The notes under the pieces were generated by a model that was not told the DNA's origin, searched no databases, and was given only the letters and a program-made list of their open reading frames with translations. Position numbers and translations under genes: made by a program. DNA of 64,000 nt, from contig CAZYTX010000002.1 in NCBI GenBank assembly GCA_964650485.1, positions 1-64,000 on the forward strand, given 5' to 3'. Shown one piece after another: positions 55,513-64,000 of this stretch. Every line of letters begins with the position of its first letter. Positions within the stretch are counted from its first letter, which is position 1. The DNA is from CAZYTX01 sp964650485 (GTDB lineage: Bacteria; RBG-13-61-14; DATKZS01).

Positions 55513-57935
55513 AGCCCTTTGTCTGCATCCACGGTCATTTTTATCAGCCGCCCCGGGAGAACCCCTGGCTGGAGGACGTGGAGGTGCAGGACTCCGCTTA
55601 CCCCTACCATGACTGGAACAAGAGGATCACCGCGGAGTGCTACGCTCCCAACACCGCCTCCCGTATCCTGGACAGCGAGATGAAGATCGTGGACATAGTG
55701 AACAACTACAAAAAGATCAGCTTCAACTTCGGGCCCACCCTGCTCTCGTGGATGCAGGAGAACGAGCCCGAAACGTACAATGCCATAATCGAGGCTGACC
55801 GCGCCTCCATGGAGAGGTATGACGGTCACGGGTCCGCTCTCGCCCAGGTGTACAACCACATGATAATGCCCCTTGCCAACAAGAGGGACAAGCGCACCCA
55901 GGTGTTGTGGGGGATCAAGGACTTCCAGCACAGGTTCGGAAGGGACCCGGAGGGGATGTGGCTCGCTGAGACCGCGGTGGACATCGAGACCCTGGAGCTT
56001 TTGGCCGAGCAGGGCATCAGGTTCACCATACTGGCGCCCAGGCAGGCAAAGAGCTTACGGAGCATAGGACAAGAGGAGTGGACTGACGTAAGCGAATCAA
56101 ATATTGATCCCAAGTACCCCTATCTGTGCAACCTGCCCTCTGGAAGGAGCATCAATCTGTTCTTTTACGACGGACCGGTTTCCAGGGAAGTGGCATTCTC
56201 CGGGCTGCTGGACAGCGGCACCGAGTTCGCCGCAAGGCTAATGGGGGCATTTGTCCACGAGGAAGACAGGGACCAGATAGTGCACATAGCCACGGACGGC
56301 GAGACCTTCGGCCACCACCACCGATACGGGGACATGGCCCTGGCCTTCTGCTTATACCAGATCGAGTCTAACCAGGAAGCCCAGATAACCATATACGGCC
56401 GCTTTCTCGATGACCACCAGCCCGCGCACGAAGTGCAGATATACGATAACTCATCATGGAGCTGCGTCCACGGGGTGGAGAGGTGGAAGCAAGACTGCGG
56501 ATGCAACACCGGCATGAACCCCGGCTGGACACAGGCCTGGCGCGCGCCTTTGCGGGGCGCCATGGACTGGCTCCGGGACAGCCTGACCGGGATTTTCGAG
56601 GGGCAGGCCTCGAACTGCCTCTCCGATCCCTGGGCCGCGAGAGACGATTACATCCAGGTGATACTGGACAGGTCTCCGGGATCAGTGGACAACTTTTTCT
56701 CCAGGCACTCCTCCCGCGAACTCTCAGGCGAGGACCGGGTGAGGGCTCTCAAGCTCCTGGAGATGCAGCGTCACGCCATGCTCATGTACACGAGCTGCGG
56801 CTGGTTCTTCGACGAGGTCTCCGGGGTGGAGACCGTGCAGGTGCTTTTGTACGCGGCCAGGGCCATGCAACTTGCAAAAGAGGTGGCCGGCATCGAGCTG
56901 GAGCCGGCCTACCTGAAGATACTGGAGCGCGCGCCAAGCAACGTGCCGGCTTTTGCAGACGGTGCAGGTACGTACCGGAAGCTGGTGCAGCCCTCGGTGC
57001 TGGACCTCAATAGGGTGGGGGCACACTACGCAGTGTACTCGGTCTTCGAGCGCTTTCCCGAGACCACCGGGGTCTACTGCTACACCGCGAGAAACGAGGC
57101 CCAGGAGGTTATGAAGATGGGGCGGCAGAGGCTGGCCGTGGGCAGGGCGGGCCTTAGCTCGGAGATAACCCTGGAGGAGTCGCACATCAGCTATGCAGTG
57201 CTGTATTTCGGGGACCATAACCTCATGGGAGGGGTGAGCGCCTACCCCGTGGAGGAGTCCTTTGAGGGTATAAAAGAGGAGATAAAAACGGCCTTCCAAA
57301 GGGCGGACATACCAGAGGTCATGAACCTCATGGACCGGCATTTCGGGGCACACAACTACTCGCTCTGGCACCTGTTCAAGGACGAGCAAAGGAGGATTAT
57401 GGAGCAGGTGGTGGACTCCACCATAAAAGAGATCGAGTTCACCTACCGGCAAGTATACGAGAGGAACTACCCGGTAATGCAGGCCCTGCACGAGCTGTCC
57501 ATCCCGCTTCCAGGGGGGCTCGCCACGGCCGCGGAGTACGTGTTCAACCTGGAAGCCATGAAACTGCTTGATTCCGAAAAGATAGACGTACAAAGGCTTG
57601 AGCAGATGGTTGAGGAGGTGAAAAAGTGGTCCCTGGAGCTGGACCGGACCACGCTGGGGTTCGTGGGCAGCAGGACGCTGACCAGGCTGATGGAGCGGCT
57701 GGCAGGCTATCATCAGGACCTTGCACTTTTGGAGGAGATCGAGTCACTGCTCCGAATATTGAACGGGCTTTCCCTTGAGCTGGACCTGTGGAAGGCGCAG
57801 AACATTTACTTCCAGGTGTCCAGGGAGTTCTACCAGGCAATGGCCGACAAGGCCGGCTCGGGCGACCAGGGCGCGTCAAAGTGGATAGACAAGTTCAACA
57901 GCGTGGGTGAATACCTGAGAGAGAGACTGATATGA
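55509..57935 (+). CDS. GH57 family protein with DUF3536 domain
   Basis: The 808-residue protein has GH57 motifs: HGHFYQPPREN near the N-terminus, GMWLAETAVD with the likely nucleophile Glu, and IATDGETFGHHH with the catalytic Asp. The C-terminal half is the DUF3536 domain, helical and of unknown function. GH57 enzymes act on alpha-glucans (amylases, branching enzymes, 4-alpha-glucanotransferases). Its ATG overlaps the treZ stop (ATGA), so it is translationally coupled between treZ and treY. Its exact reaction is not established. Confidence 0.88.
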   Translation: MKPFVCIHGHFYQPPRENPWLEDVEVQDSAYPYHDWNKRITAECYAPNTASRILDSEMKIVDIVNNYKKISFNFGPTLLSWMQENEPETYNAIIEADRASMERYDGHGSALAQVYNHMIMPLANKRDKRTQVLWGIKDFQHRFGRDPEGMWLAETAVDIETLELLAEQGIRFTILAPRQAKSLRSIGQEEWTDVSESNIDPKYPYLCNLPSGRSINLFFYDGPVSREVAFSGLLDSGTEFAARLMGAFVHEEDRDQIVHIATDGETFGHHHRYGDMALAFCLYQIESNQEAQITIYGRFLDDHQPAHEVQIYDNSSWSCVHGVERWKQDCGCNTGMNPGWTQAWRAPLRGAMDWLRDSLTGIFEGQASNCLSDPWAARDDYIQVILDRSPGSVDNFFSRHSSRELSGEDRVRALKLLEMQRHAMLMYTSCGWFFDEVSGVETVQVLLYAARAMQLAKEVAGIELEPAYLKILERAPSNVPAFADGAGTYRKLVQPSVLDLNRVGAHYAVYSVFERFPETTGVYCYTARNEAQEVMKMGRQRLAVGRAGLSSEITLEESHISYAVLYFGDHNLMGGVSAYPVEESFEGIKEEIKTAFQRADIPEVMNLMDRHFGAHNYSLWHLFKDEQRRIMEQVVDSTIKEIEFTYRQVYERNYPVMQALHELSIPLPGGLATAAEYVFNLEAMKLLDSEKIDVQRLEQMVEEVKKWSLELDRTTLGFVGSRTLTRLMERLAGYHQDLALLEEIESLLRILNGLSLELDLWKAQNIYFQVSREFYQAMADKAGSGDQGASKWIDKFNSVGEYLRERLI

Positions 57936-60724
57936 TGCGAGTGCCCGTCTCTACGTACAGGATACAATTCGCACCCGCCTTCGACTTCCAAAGCGTGACA
58001 GATATACTCGACTACCTCTCCAATCTCGGAATAACCGACCTGTACGCTTCTCCAATATTCAAGCCGAGGCAGGGAAGCGAGCACGGCTACGACATGGTTG
58101 ACCCCGAACGCATCAACCCGGAGCTGGGCGCGGAGCAAGGCTTTGAAAAGCTTGTCCGGAAATTGAAAAAAAAGGATATGGGCCTGCTCCTGGACGTGGT
58201 GCCGAACCACATGGCCTACGACAAACAGAACCGCATGATAATGGACGTGCTCGAGAGCGGACCATGCTCGAAGTACTTCCACTTCTTCGACATCCAGTGG
58301 GAACACTTCAGTGAAGGACTGCGTTCCCGTATACTGGCGCCTTTCCTGGGAAAGATCTACAGCCAGGCCCTGGAAAGCGCGGAGATACAACTTAGCTATG
58401 ATGACAACGGCCTTGCCATAAACTACTACGATCTCCGCTTCCCCTTGCGCATAGAGTCGTACCCTTCGCTGTTCTCTCACGAGCTATCCGGGCTGGAGCA
58501 GAGGCTCGGCCCCAACAGCCCGGCATTCATAAAGTTCATCGGCACCGTCTACACCCTGGAGAACATGCCCTCCCGGGAGCGGCGGGAGGAGCGATACGAA
58601 CAGGTATCTTTCGCAAAGAGGATGCTGAGAGAGCTCTACCTCAATGAGCCCGCGATCAGGGAGCACGTTGACGGGAACATCCGCGCTTTCAACGGCTCCG
58701 CGGGCGACCCCGCGGGCTTCGCCCTCCTGGACGGCCTTTTGTCCGAGCAGCTTTTCCGGCTGTCCTTCTGGAAGGTGGCCAACGAGGAGATCAACTACCG
58801 CAGGTTCTTCAGCATCAACGACCTGATCTGCATGAGGCCCGAGCACCCGGAGGTGTTCGAGAGGACCCATGCTCTGCTATTCCGCCTGCTCGGGGAGGGC
58901 GTGACCGGCATACGTATAGATCATATAGACGGTCTGCTCGACCCCGCGGCATACCTTGGGAGGATAAAGCAGGAGCGCGAGGTCTACGTAGTGGTGGAGA
59001 AGATACTGCAGGAGGACGAGGAGTTGCGGCCCTCCTGGGAGGTCGAGGGGACGACCGGCTATGATTTCCTGGACAGGGTGAGCCAGGCGATGGTGGAGAT
59101 GGACAATGAAAAGGCCTTTGACAGGATCTACTCCGGGTTCGGCTATCGTAAGGCTGCGGCGGATGAGCTCGTGCGTGCAAAGAAGAGACTGATAATGGCA
59201 AAGCACATGGCAGGCGAGGTGGACAACCTTGCGCACCTTTTAAAAAGAAGCTCGATAAGGGACCGCTACGGCAAGGACATAACCATGTACGGGTTGAGGC
59301 GCGCCCTGGTCGAGCTTATGGCCTTTTTTCCGGTGTACCGGAGTTATGTAAGCGAAGAGGGGTTCGAGGAGACCGACTGGAGATGCATAAACCGGGCCAT
59401 AGAAGGGGCGGAGAGGTACAACCCCGAGCTGCTCTACGAGCTGGGCTTCATAAAGAGGTTCATTGCCGCGGGTTGGGGGAATGAGGATGATGAAGGGGAG
59501 AGGGAGCAGGCGCTTGGGTTCATAATGCGCATGCAGCAGTTCACCGGCCCTCTCATGGCCAAGGGTTATGAGGACACGTATCTGTACGTCTACAACCGGC
59601 TCATCTCCCTGAACGAGGTAGGCGGTCGCCCGCAGAAGTTCGGGGCATCCATCCAGGATTTCCATGATTTCAATTGCAAAAGGGCGGAAAAGTGGCCGCA
59701 CACGCTTAGCGCGACCTCCACCCATGACGCCAAGAGGGGGGAGGACGTGCGGGCCAGGATCAACGTGCTCTCCGAGATGCCGGCCGAGTTCGAAAAGCAC
59801 CTGCGCTACTGGAGGAAGAGCAACGGTCCCAGGAAGAGGTCGGCGGGCGGGGTGCGGGCACCCGATGATAACGACGAGTATTTCCTTTACCAGACCCTTC
59901 TGGGTGCGTACCCTTTTTCCGGGGACGAGCATGATAGTTTCGTCGCGAGGATAAAGGAGTACGTGGTCAAGGCGGTGCGGGAGGCCAAGGTGCACACCGG
60001 CTGGCTGAAGCCCGACGAGCAGTATGAGAACACTTATATGGCTTTCGTGGACTCGATATTAAGCCGCAGCGGCAAGAACAGGTTCATGGGCTCTTTCCTG
60101 CCCTTCCAGAGGAAAGTGGCCTTTTACGGGGTGTTCAACTCCCTTTCCCAGACGCTCATAAAGATCACCGCGCCCGGCGTGCCGGACTTTTACCAGGGAT
60201 CGGAGCTGTGGGACCTTTCACTGGTGGACCCGGACAACAGGAGGCCGGTTGACTTTGATGCCAGAAAGAGGGCGCTCGCATACATCAAGGAAAAGGAGCG
60301 CACCGGCATGCAGGAGCTTATTTACGAGCTCTACCAGGATAAGGAGAACGGGTGGATCAAGCTGTTCCTTGTATACCGGGCGTTGAAGGCACGCAGTGAG
60401 AACATCGAGCTCTTTCAAAAAGGCGACTACATCCCTCTCGAGACCGGCGGAAAGTATGGCCGCCACCTCATTGCCTTTGCCAGGAGGCTCGAGGATAAAT
60501 GGTGCTTGACGCTGGCTCCCCGGCTGCTTGTGTCCGTTGTGAACGAAGGAGACCCCCCCATGGGGAAGAAGGTCTGGGGAGACACCTTCGTAGCTCTGCC
60601 CAGGGAGGCCCCCACAAGGTGGGAGGACGCACTGACCGGGACCGAGATACAGGCGCATGGAAGTACTGCGGCCGCGGATGCTTTATCCCGCTTTCCCGCG
60701 GCGTTGCTTTCGGGGGAGAGATGA
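57932..60724 (+). CDS. treY: Malto-oligosyltrehalose synthase
   Basis: The 930-residue GH13_26 enzyme rearranges the reducing end of maltooligosaccharides to form a terminal trehalose unit. GIRIDHIDGLLDPAAYL, VVVEKILQEDEELR and SATSTHDAKRGEDVRARI are family hallmarks, as is the N-terminal VPVSTYRIQF. It overlaps the GH57 stop by 4 bp. TreZ acts on its product. Confidence 0.97.
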   Translation: MMRVPVSTYRIQFAPAFDFQSVTDILDYLSNLGITDLYASPIFKPRQGSEHGYDMVDPERINPELGAEQGFEKLVRKLKKKDMGLLLDVVPNHMAYDKQNRMIMDVLESGPCSKYFHFFDIQWEHFSEGLRSRILAPFLGKIYSQALESAEIQLSYDDNGLAINYYDLRFPLRIESYPSLFSHELSGLEQRLGPNSPAFIKFIGTVYTLENMPSRERREERYEQVSFAKRMLRELYLNEPAIREHVDGNIRAFNGSAGDPAGFALLDGLLSEQLFRLSFWKVANEEINYRRFFSINDLICMRPEHPEVFERTHALLFRLLGEGVTGIRIDHIDGLLDPAAYLGRIKQEREVYVVVEKILQEDEELRPSWEVEGTTGYDFLDRVSQAMVEMDNEKAFDRIYSGFGYRKAAADELVRAKKRLIMAKHMAGEVDNLAHLLKRSSIRDRYGKDITMYGLRRALVELMAFFPVYRSYVSEEGFEETDWRCINRAIEGAERYNPELLYELGFIKRFIAAGWGNEDDEGEREQALGFIMRMQQFTGPLMAKGYEDTYLYVYNRLISLNEVGGRPQKFGASIQDFHDFNCKRAEKWPHTLSATSTHDAKRGEDVRARINVLSEMPAEFEKHLRYWRKSNGPRKRSAGGVRAPDDNDEYFLYQTLLGAYPFSGDEHDSFVARIKEYVVKAVREAKVHTGWLKPDEQYENTYMAFVDSILSRSGKNRFMGSFLPFQRKVAFYGVFNSLSQTLIKITAPGVPDFYQGSELWDLSLVDPDNRRPVDFDARKRALAYIKEKERTGMQELIYELYQDKENGWIKLFLVYRALKARSENIELFQKGDYIPLETGGKYGRHLIAFARRLEDKWCLTLAPRLLVSVVNEGDPPMGKKVWGDTFVALPREAPTRWEDALTGTEIQAHGSTAAADALSRFPAALLSGER

Positions 60725-62247
60725 GCCTCGACAAAAGAGCCAGCGGCATACTAGTGCATATAAGCTCCCTGCCCTCGCCGCACGGGATTGGGGACACGGG
60801 CCAGGGCGCTTATCGGTTCGTGGACTTCCTGAAAAACAGCGGCCAGAGCTGCTGGCAGGTGCTGCCGCTGAACCCCACCGACCTCCAGTACGGCAACTCG
60901 CCCTATAGCTCCACCTCCGCGTTCGCCGCCAGTCCCCTGCTCGTAAGCCCGGAGATGCTGGTGCAAGAGGGCCTGCTTGAAAAAGGCGAGCTCGGGCCGC
61001 TGCCAGCCTTTCCCGGGGACAGGGTGGACTACGAAAAGGTGGCCGGGCACAAGAAGAGGATACTGCAGGCGGCGTTCGAGAGCTTCAAGAGGTCCGGTCA
61101 AGGCAGGGACGAGTTTGAATGCTTTTGCAAAGACAACTCGCACTGGCTCGAAGACTTCGCCCTGTTCGTGTGCTTGAAGGAGAGCTTCCAGGGCCGGCCC
61201 TGGAATGAATGGCCCACCGGGCTCCGGGACCGGGACCCTGAAGCGATAAAGAAAGCGGGAGATGACTTTAGCGAGCAGGTTGAAAAGGAGATGTTCATCC
61301 AGCACCTGTTTTTCAAGCAGTGGTCAGCGCTCAAGGCCTACGCCAACCAGAGCGGGGTGTCAATCTTCGGCGACATACCCATATACGTGGACTACGACAG
61401 CGCCGACGTGTGGAGCAGTCCTTCCATGTTCAAGCTGGGTCCGGACAAGGAGCGCGAGTACGTGGCCGGCGTGCCCCCGGATTACTTCAGCAGCACCGGG
61501 CAGCTCTGGGGCAACCCCCTCTACGACTGGGAGCGGCTTGAAGAAAGCGGGTTCGAGTGGTGGCTTATGAGGATGGAGCACACCCTGAGGCTCTACGACC
61601 TGGTGAGGATTGATCACTTCCGGGGCCTGGTGGGATTCTGGCAGGTGCCGGCCTTCGAGGAGACCGCGGTGAGCGGCGAGTGGGTGCAGGCCCCGGTGTA
61701 CGAGTTCATGAAGGCGCTTAGGGACCGCTTTCCCGACCTGCCCATAGTGGCCGAGGACCTGGGGGTGATCACACCCGACGTAAGGGAGGTGATGAGAAGC
61801 TTCGGCCTGCCCGGCATGAAGGTGCTCTTGTTCGCCTTCGGTGAGGACAACCCCGAGCACCCATACCTGCCGCATAATTTTGAGAACAACTGCGTGGCCT
61901 ATACCGGCACGCACGACAACAACACGGTGAGGGGATGGTTCGAGGCCGAGGCCGGGCCCGAGGACAAAAAAAGGCTTGCAAGATACCTTGGCAGGAAGGT
62001 CTCAAAAAAAGACGTGCATACCGAGCTTGTGAGGCTTGCCATGATGTCGGTGGCGAACCTGGCGGTCTTCCCGGTGCAGGACCTTCTCGGGCTGGATGGC
62101 TCCGCCCGAATGAACACCCCTGCAAAAAGAGGAGGCAACTGGGAATGGCGCCTGCCCGCGGAAAGCCTATCCCCTTCTCTCCAACAAGAGTTTTTAATGA
62201 TGACCCGAATCTATGGACGCGCCCCCCATGCCACCAGTCAAACATAA
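60721..62247 (+). CDS. malQ: 4-alpha-glucanotransferase
   Basis: The 508-residue GH77 enzyme moves glucan segments between maltooligosaccharides. Catalytic segments are LVRIDHFRGLVGFW (nucleophile Asp), IVAEDLGVI (acid/base) and YTGTHDNNTVRGW. Its ATG overlaps the treY stop. As last gene of the operon, it recycles short oligosaccharides left by the trehalose enzymes. A longer open frame from 60499 lies inside treY. Confidence 0.96.
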   Translation: MSLDKRASGILVHISSLPSPHGIGDTGQGAYRFVDFLKNSGQSCWQVLPLNPTDLQYGNSPYSSTSAFAASPLLVSPEMLVQEGLLEKGELGPLPAFPGDRVDYEKVAGHKKRILQAAFESFKRSGQGRDEFECFCKDNSHWLEDFALFVCLKESFQGRPWNEWPTGLRDRDPEAIKKAGDDFSEQVEKEMFIQHLFFKQWSALKAYANQSGVSIFGDIPIYVDYDSADVWSSPSMFKLGPDKEREYVAGVPPDYFSSTGQLWGNPLYDWERLEESGFEWWLMRMEHTLRLYDLVRIDHFRGLVGFWQVPAFEETAVSGEWVQAPVYEFMKALRDRFPDLPIVAEDLGVITPDVREVMRSFGLPGMKVLLFAFGEDNPEHPYLPHNFENNCVAYTGTHDNNTVRGWFEAEAGPEDKKRLARYLGRKVSKKDVHTELVRLAMMSVANLAVFPVQDLLGLDGSARMNTPAKRGGNWEWRLPAESLSPSLQQEFLMMTRIYGRAPHATSQT

Positions 62248-62336
62248 ATCTAACCTTATACTAATGCAATGCTTATAATATTGGAATAAAATTTGTGCCT
62301 GGATCATTGTAATAAAACATACGGCAGGCAAGGGTG

Positions 62337-63023
<687 letters not shown>

Positions 63024-63026
63024 TGC

Positions 63027-64000
63027 ATGAAAAGGAAGCGGCTGCTCTGGCAGATATACTCCTCTTACCTCTTCATTACAGTCTTATCAATACTTGCCGC
63101 GCTCCTGTTCGCATCCTGGTCGGTTAGAAAGTTCTACTTTGCACAGATTAACTCCGGCCTGGAGGACAGGGCCAGGCTCCTGCAAGCCGAGGTGAAAAAG
63201 CTGCTCAGGGTAAAGCCCGGGCAGGTGGACGAGTTCTGCAAGGGCCTGGGAAGAAGAAGCCACACCCGGGTTACCGTGGCCCTGCCCTCGGGCAAGGTCA
63301 TATGCGACTCTGAAGAGGACCCCGCAAACATGGACAACCACGCGGACCGGCCCGAGATAAGGCATGCCCTCGCAGGCAAGACCGGGGTCAAGACCCGCTA
63401 CAGCCATACCCTTGAGAAGGACATGGTGTACGTGGCCGTGCCAGTTATGGAGGACAGCAAGGTGGCCGGTGTGCTCCGCACCTCCATGCCGCTCGCGTCG
63501 GTGGGCAGTGAACTGAGAAAGGTGCACGGGAGGATACTCCTTGCCGGGATTGTCATAGCCGCTGCCGCGGCAGTCACCAGCTATATCACCGCCAGGAGGG
63601 TTATAATAGCGCTCGGCGAGATGAAGGCCGCGGCAAAGAAGTTTACAAGGGGTGACCTCTCAATAAGGCTCCCGGCGCCGGACACCGAGGAGATGGCCGG
63701 ACTGGCCGAGTCCCTGAATGAAATGGCCGCGCAACTGGACCGCAACATAAGGACCATCACCAGGCAGAGGAACGAGCGGGAGGCCATCCTGGCCAGCATG
63801 ACAGAGGGGGTGATTGCACTGGACACCAGGCAGAAGATCATAAGCATGAACAAGGCAGCGGCGCGGATGCTCGGGCTCGACCCCCAGGAAGTGGTCACCA
63901 AGAGCATACAGGAGGTGGTGAGAAAGCCCGTGTTGCAGGAAATATCTGCAAGGGCGCTTCACGAGAAGGTGCACGTGGAGGACGAGCTTGTGCTGTACAA
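63027..64000 (+). CDS. PhoR-like sensor histidine kinase (3' end beyond window)
   Basis: The open frame runs past the window end, giving 324 residues. A first membrane segment (about residues 12-32), an extracytoplasmic region of about 130 residues, a second membrane segment (about 172-188), a HAMP domain and a PAS domain (from about NEREAILASMTEGVIALD) are visible. The phosphoacceptor and ATPase domains lie outside. It starts 3 bp after the regulator gene. Phosphate sensing is inferred from the PhoR-like architecture only. Confidence 0.85.
   Translation, partial: MKRKRLLWQIYSSYLFITVLSILAALLFASWSVRKFYFAQINSGLEDRARLLQAEVKKLLRVKPGQVDEFCKGLGRRSHTRVTVALPSGKVICDSEEDPANMDNHADRPEIRHALAGKTGVKTRYSHTLEKDMVYVAVPVMEDSKVAGVLRTSMPLASVGSELRKVHGRILLAGIVIAAAAAVTSYITARRVIIALGEMKAAAKKFTRGDLSIRLPAPDTEEMAGLAESLNEMAAQLDRNIRTITRQRNEREAILASMTEGVIALDTRQKIISMNKAAARMLGLDPQEVVTKSIQEVVRKPVLQEISARALHEKVHVEDELVLY

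Overview
This window is a high-GC bacterial chromosome segment with tightly packed genes. The gene content points to a strictly anaerobic, Gram-negative-type bacterium. There are three rubrerythrin-family proteins, a superoxide reductase, a rubredoxin and a ferredoxin-linked 2-oxoacid oxidoreductase. There is also a double-cubane-cluster protein, a type IV pilin-like gene, an LpoA-like lipoprotein candidate and the non-mevalonate isoprenoid genes ispD and ispF. Desulfobacterota or a related subsurface lineage would fit, but nothing here fixes the taxonomy. No rRNA, tRNA, CRISPR array, prophage or transposase gene was seen.

Layout. 1-11.2 kb: an OppF/DppF-type ATPase, a secreted GH2 enzyme, an FmdB-like zinc ribbon protein, a cell-wall amidase, rph-rdgB, an ADP-ribosylglycohydrolase, a 984-residue TPR protein and two doubtful small ORFs. 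11.2-14.5 kb (- strand): a YedF-like DsrE protein paired with a double-cubane reductase-like protein, and an unknown protein with 12-residue helical repeats. 14.6-26.1 kb: an anaerobic oxidative-stress and iron island (Fur/PerR regulator, rubrerythrins, ferritin, thioredoxin-reductase-like flavoprotein, glutaredoxin-like Pdo, KorAB, superoxide reductase, PfpI/DJ-1, YyaL-like, FMN reductase, rubredoxin). 26.4-32.2 kb: purD-alr-dnaN-dnaA on the - strand, with DnaA boxes on both sides of dnaA, a plausible replication origin. 32.2-46.3 kb: purine permease, FHA protein, degenerate receiver, pilin, LpoA-like protein, ispD-ispF-cysS, a REC-GAF-GGDEF cyclase, a shikimate-kinase-like protein, an HMG-CoA-synthase-like/DUF35 fusion with a thiolase, and rsmI. 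46.3-62.2 kb: one long operon, glgE, treS-mak, glgB, treZ, GH57/DUF3536, treY, malQ. 62.3-64 kb: a PhoB/PhoR-like two-component system, the kinase cut by the window end.

How the genes work together. The last large operon encodes a closed cycle: alpha-glucan is converted to trehalose by TreY and TreZ, to maltose by TreS, to maltose 1-phosphate by the fused maltokinase, and back to alpha-glucan by GlgE and GlgB. MalQ and a GH57 protein remodel the chains. The 14.6-26.1 kb island reduces superoxide and peroxide with electrons that could come from ferredoxin or rubredoxin.

The most unusual points are the HMG-CoA-synthase-like protein that has lost both catalytic residues, beside a thiolase, in an organism with MEP-pathway genes; a zinc-ribbon receiver protein lacking its acidic pair and lysine, with an apparently leaderless promoter; and several families of inverted-repeat elements in intergenic gaps, one copy of which appears to split a small ORF.
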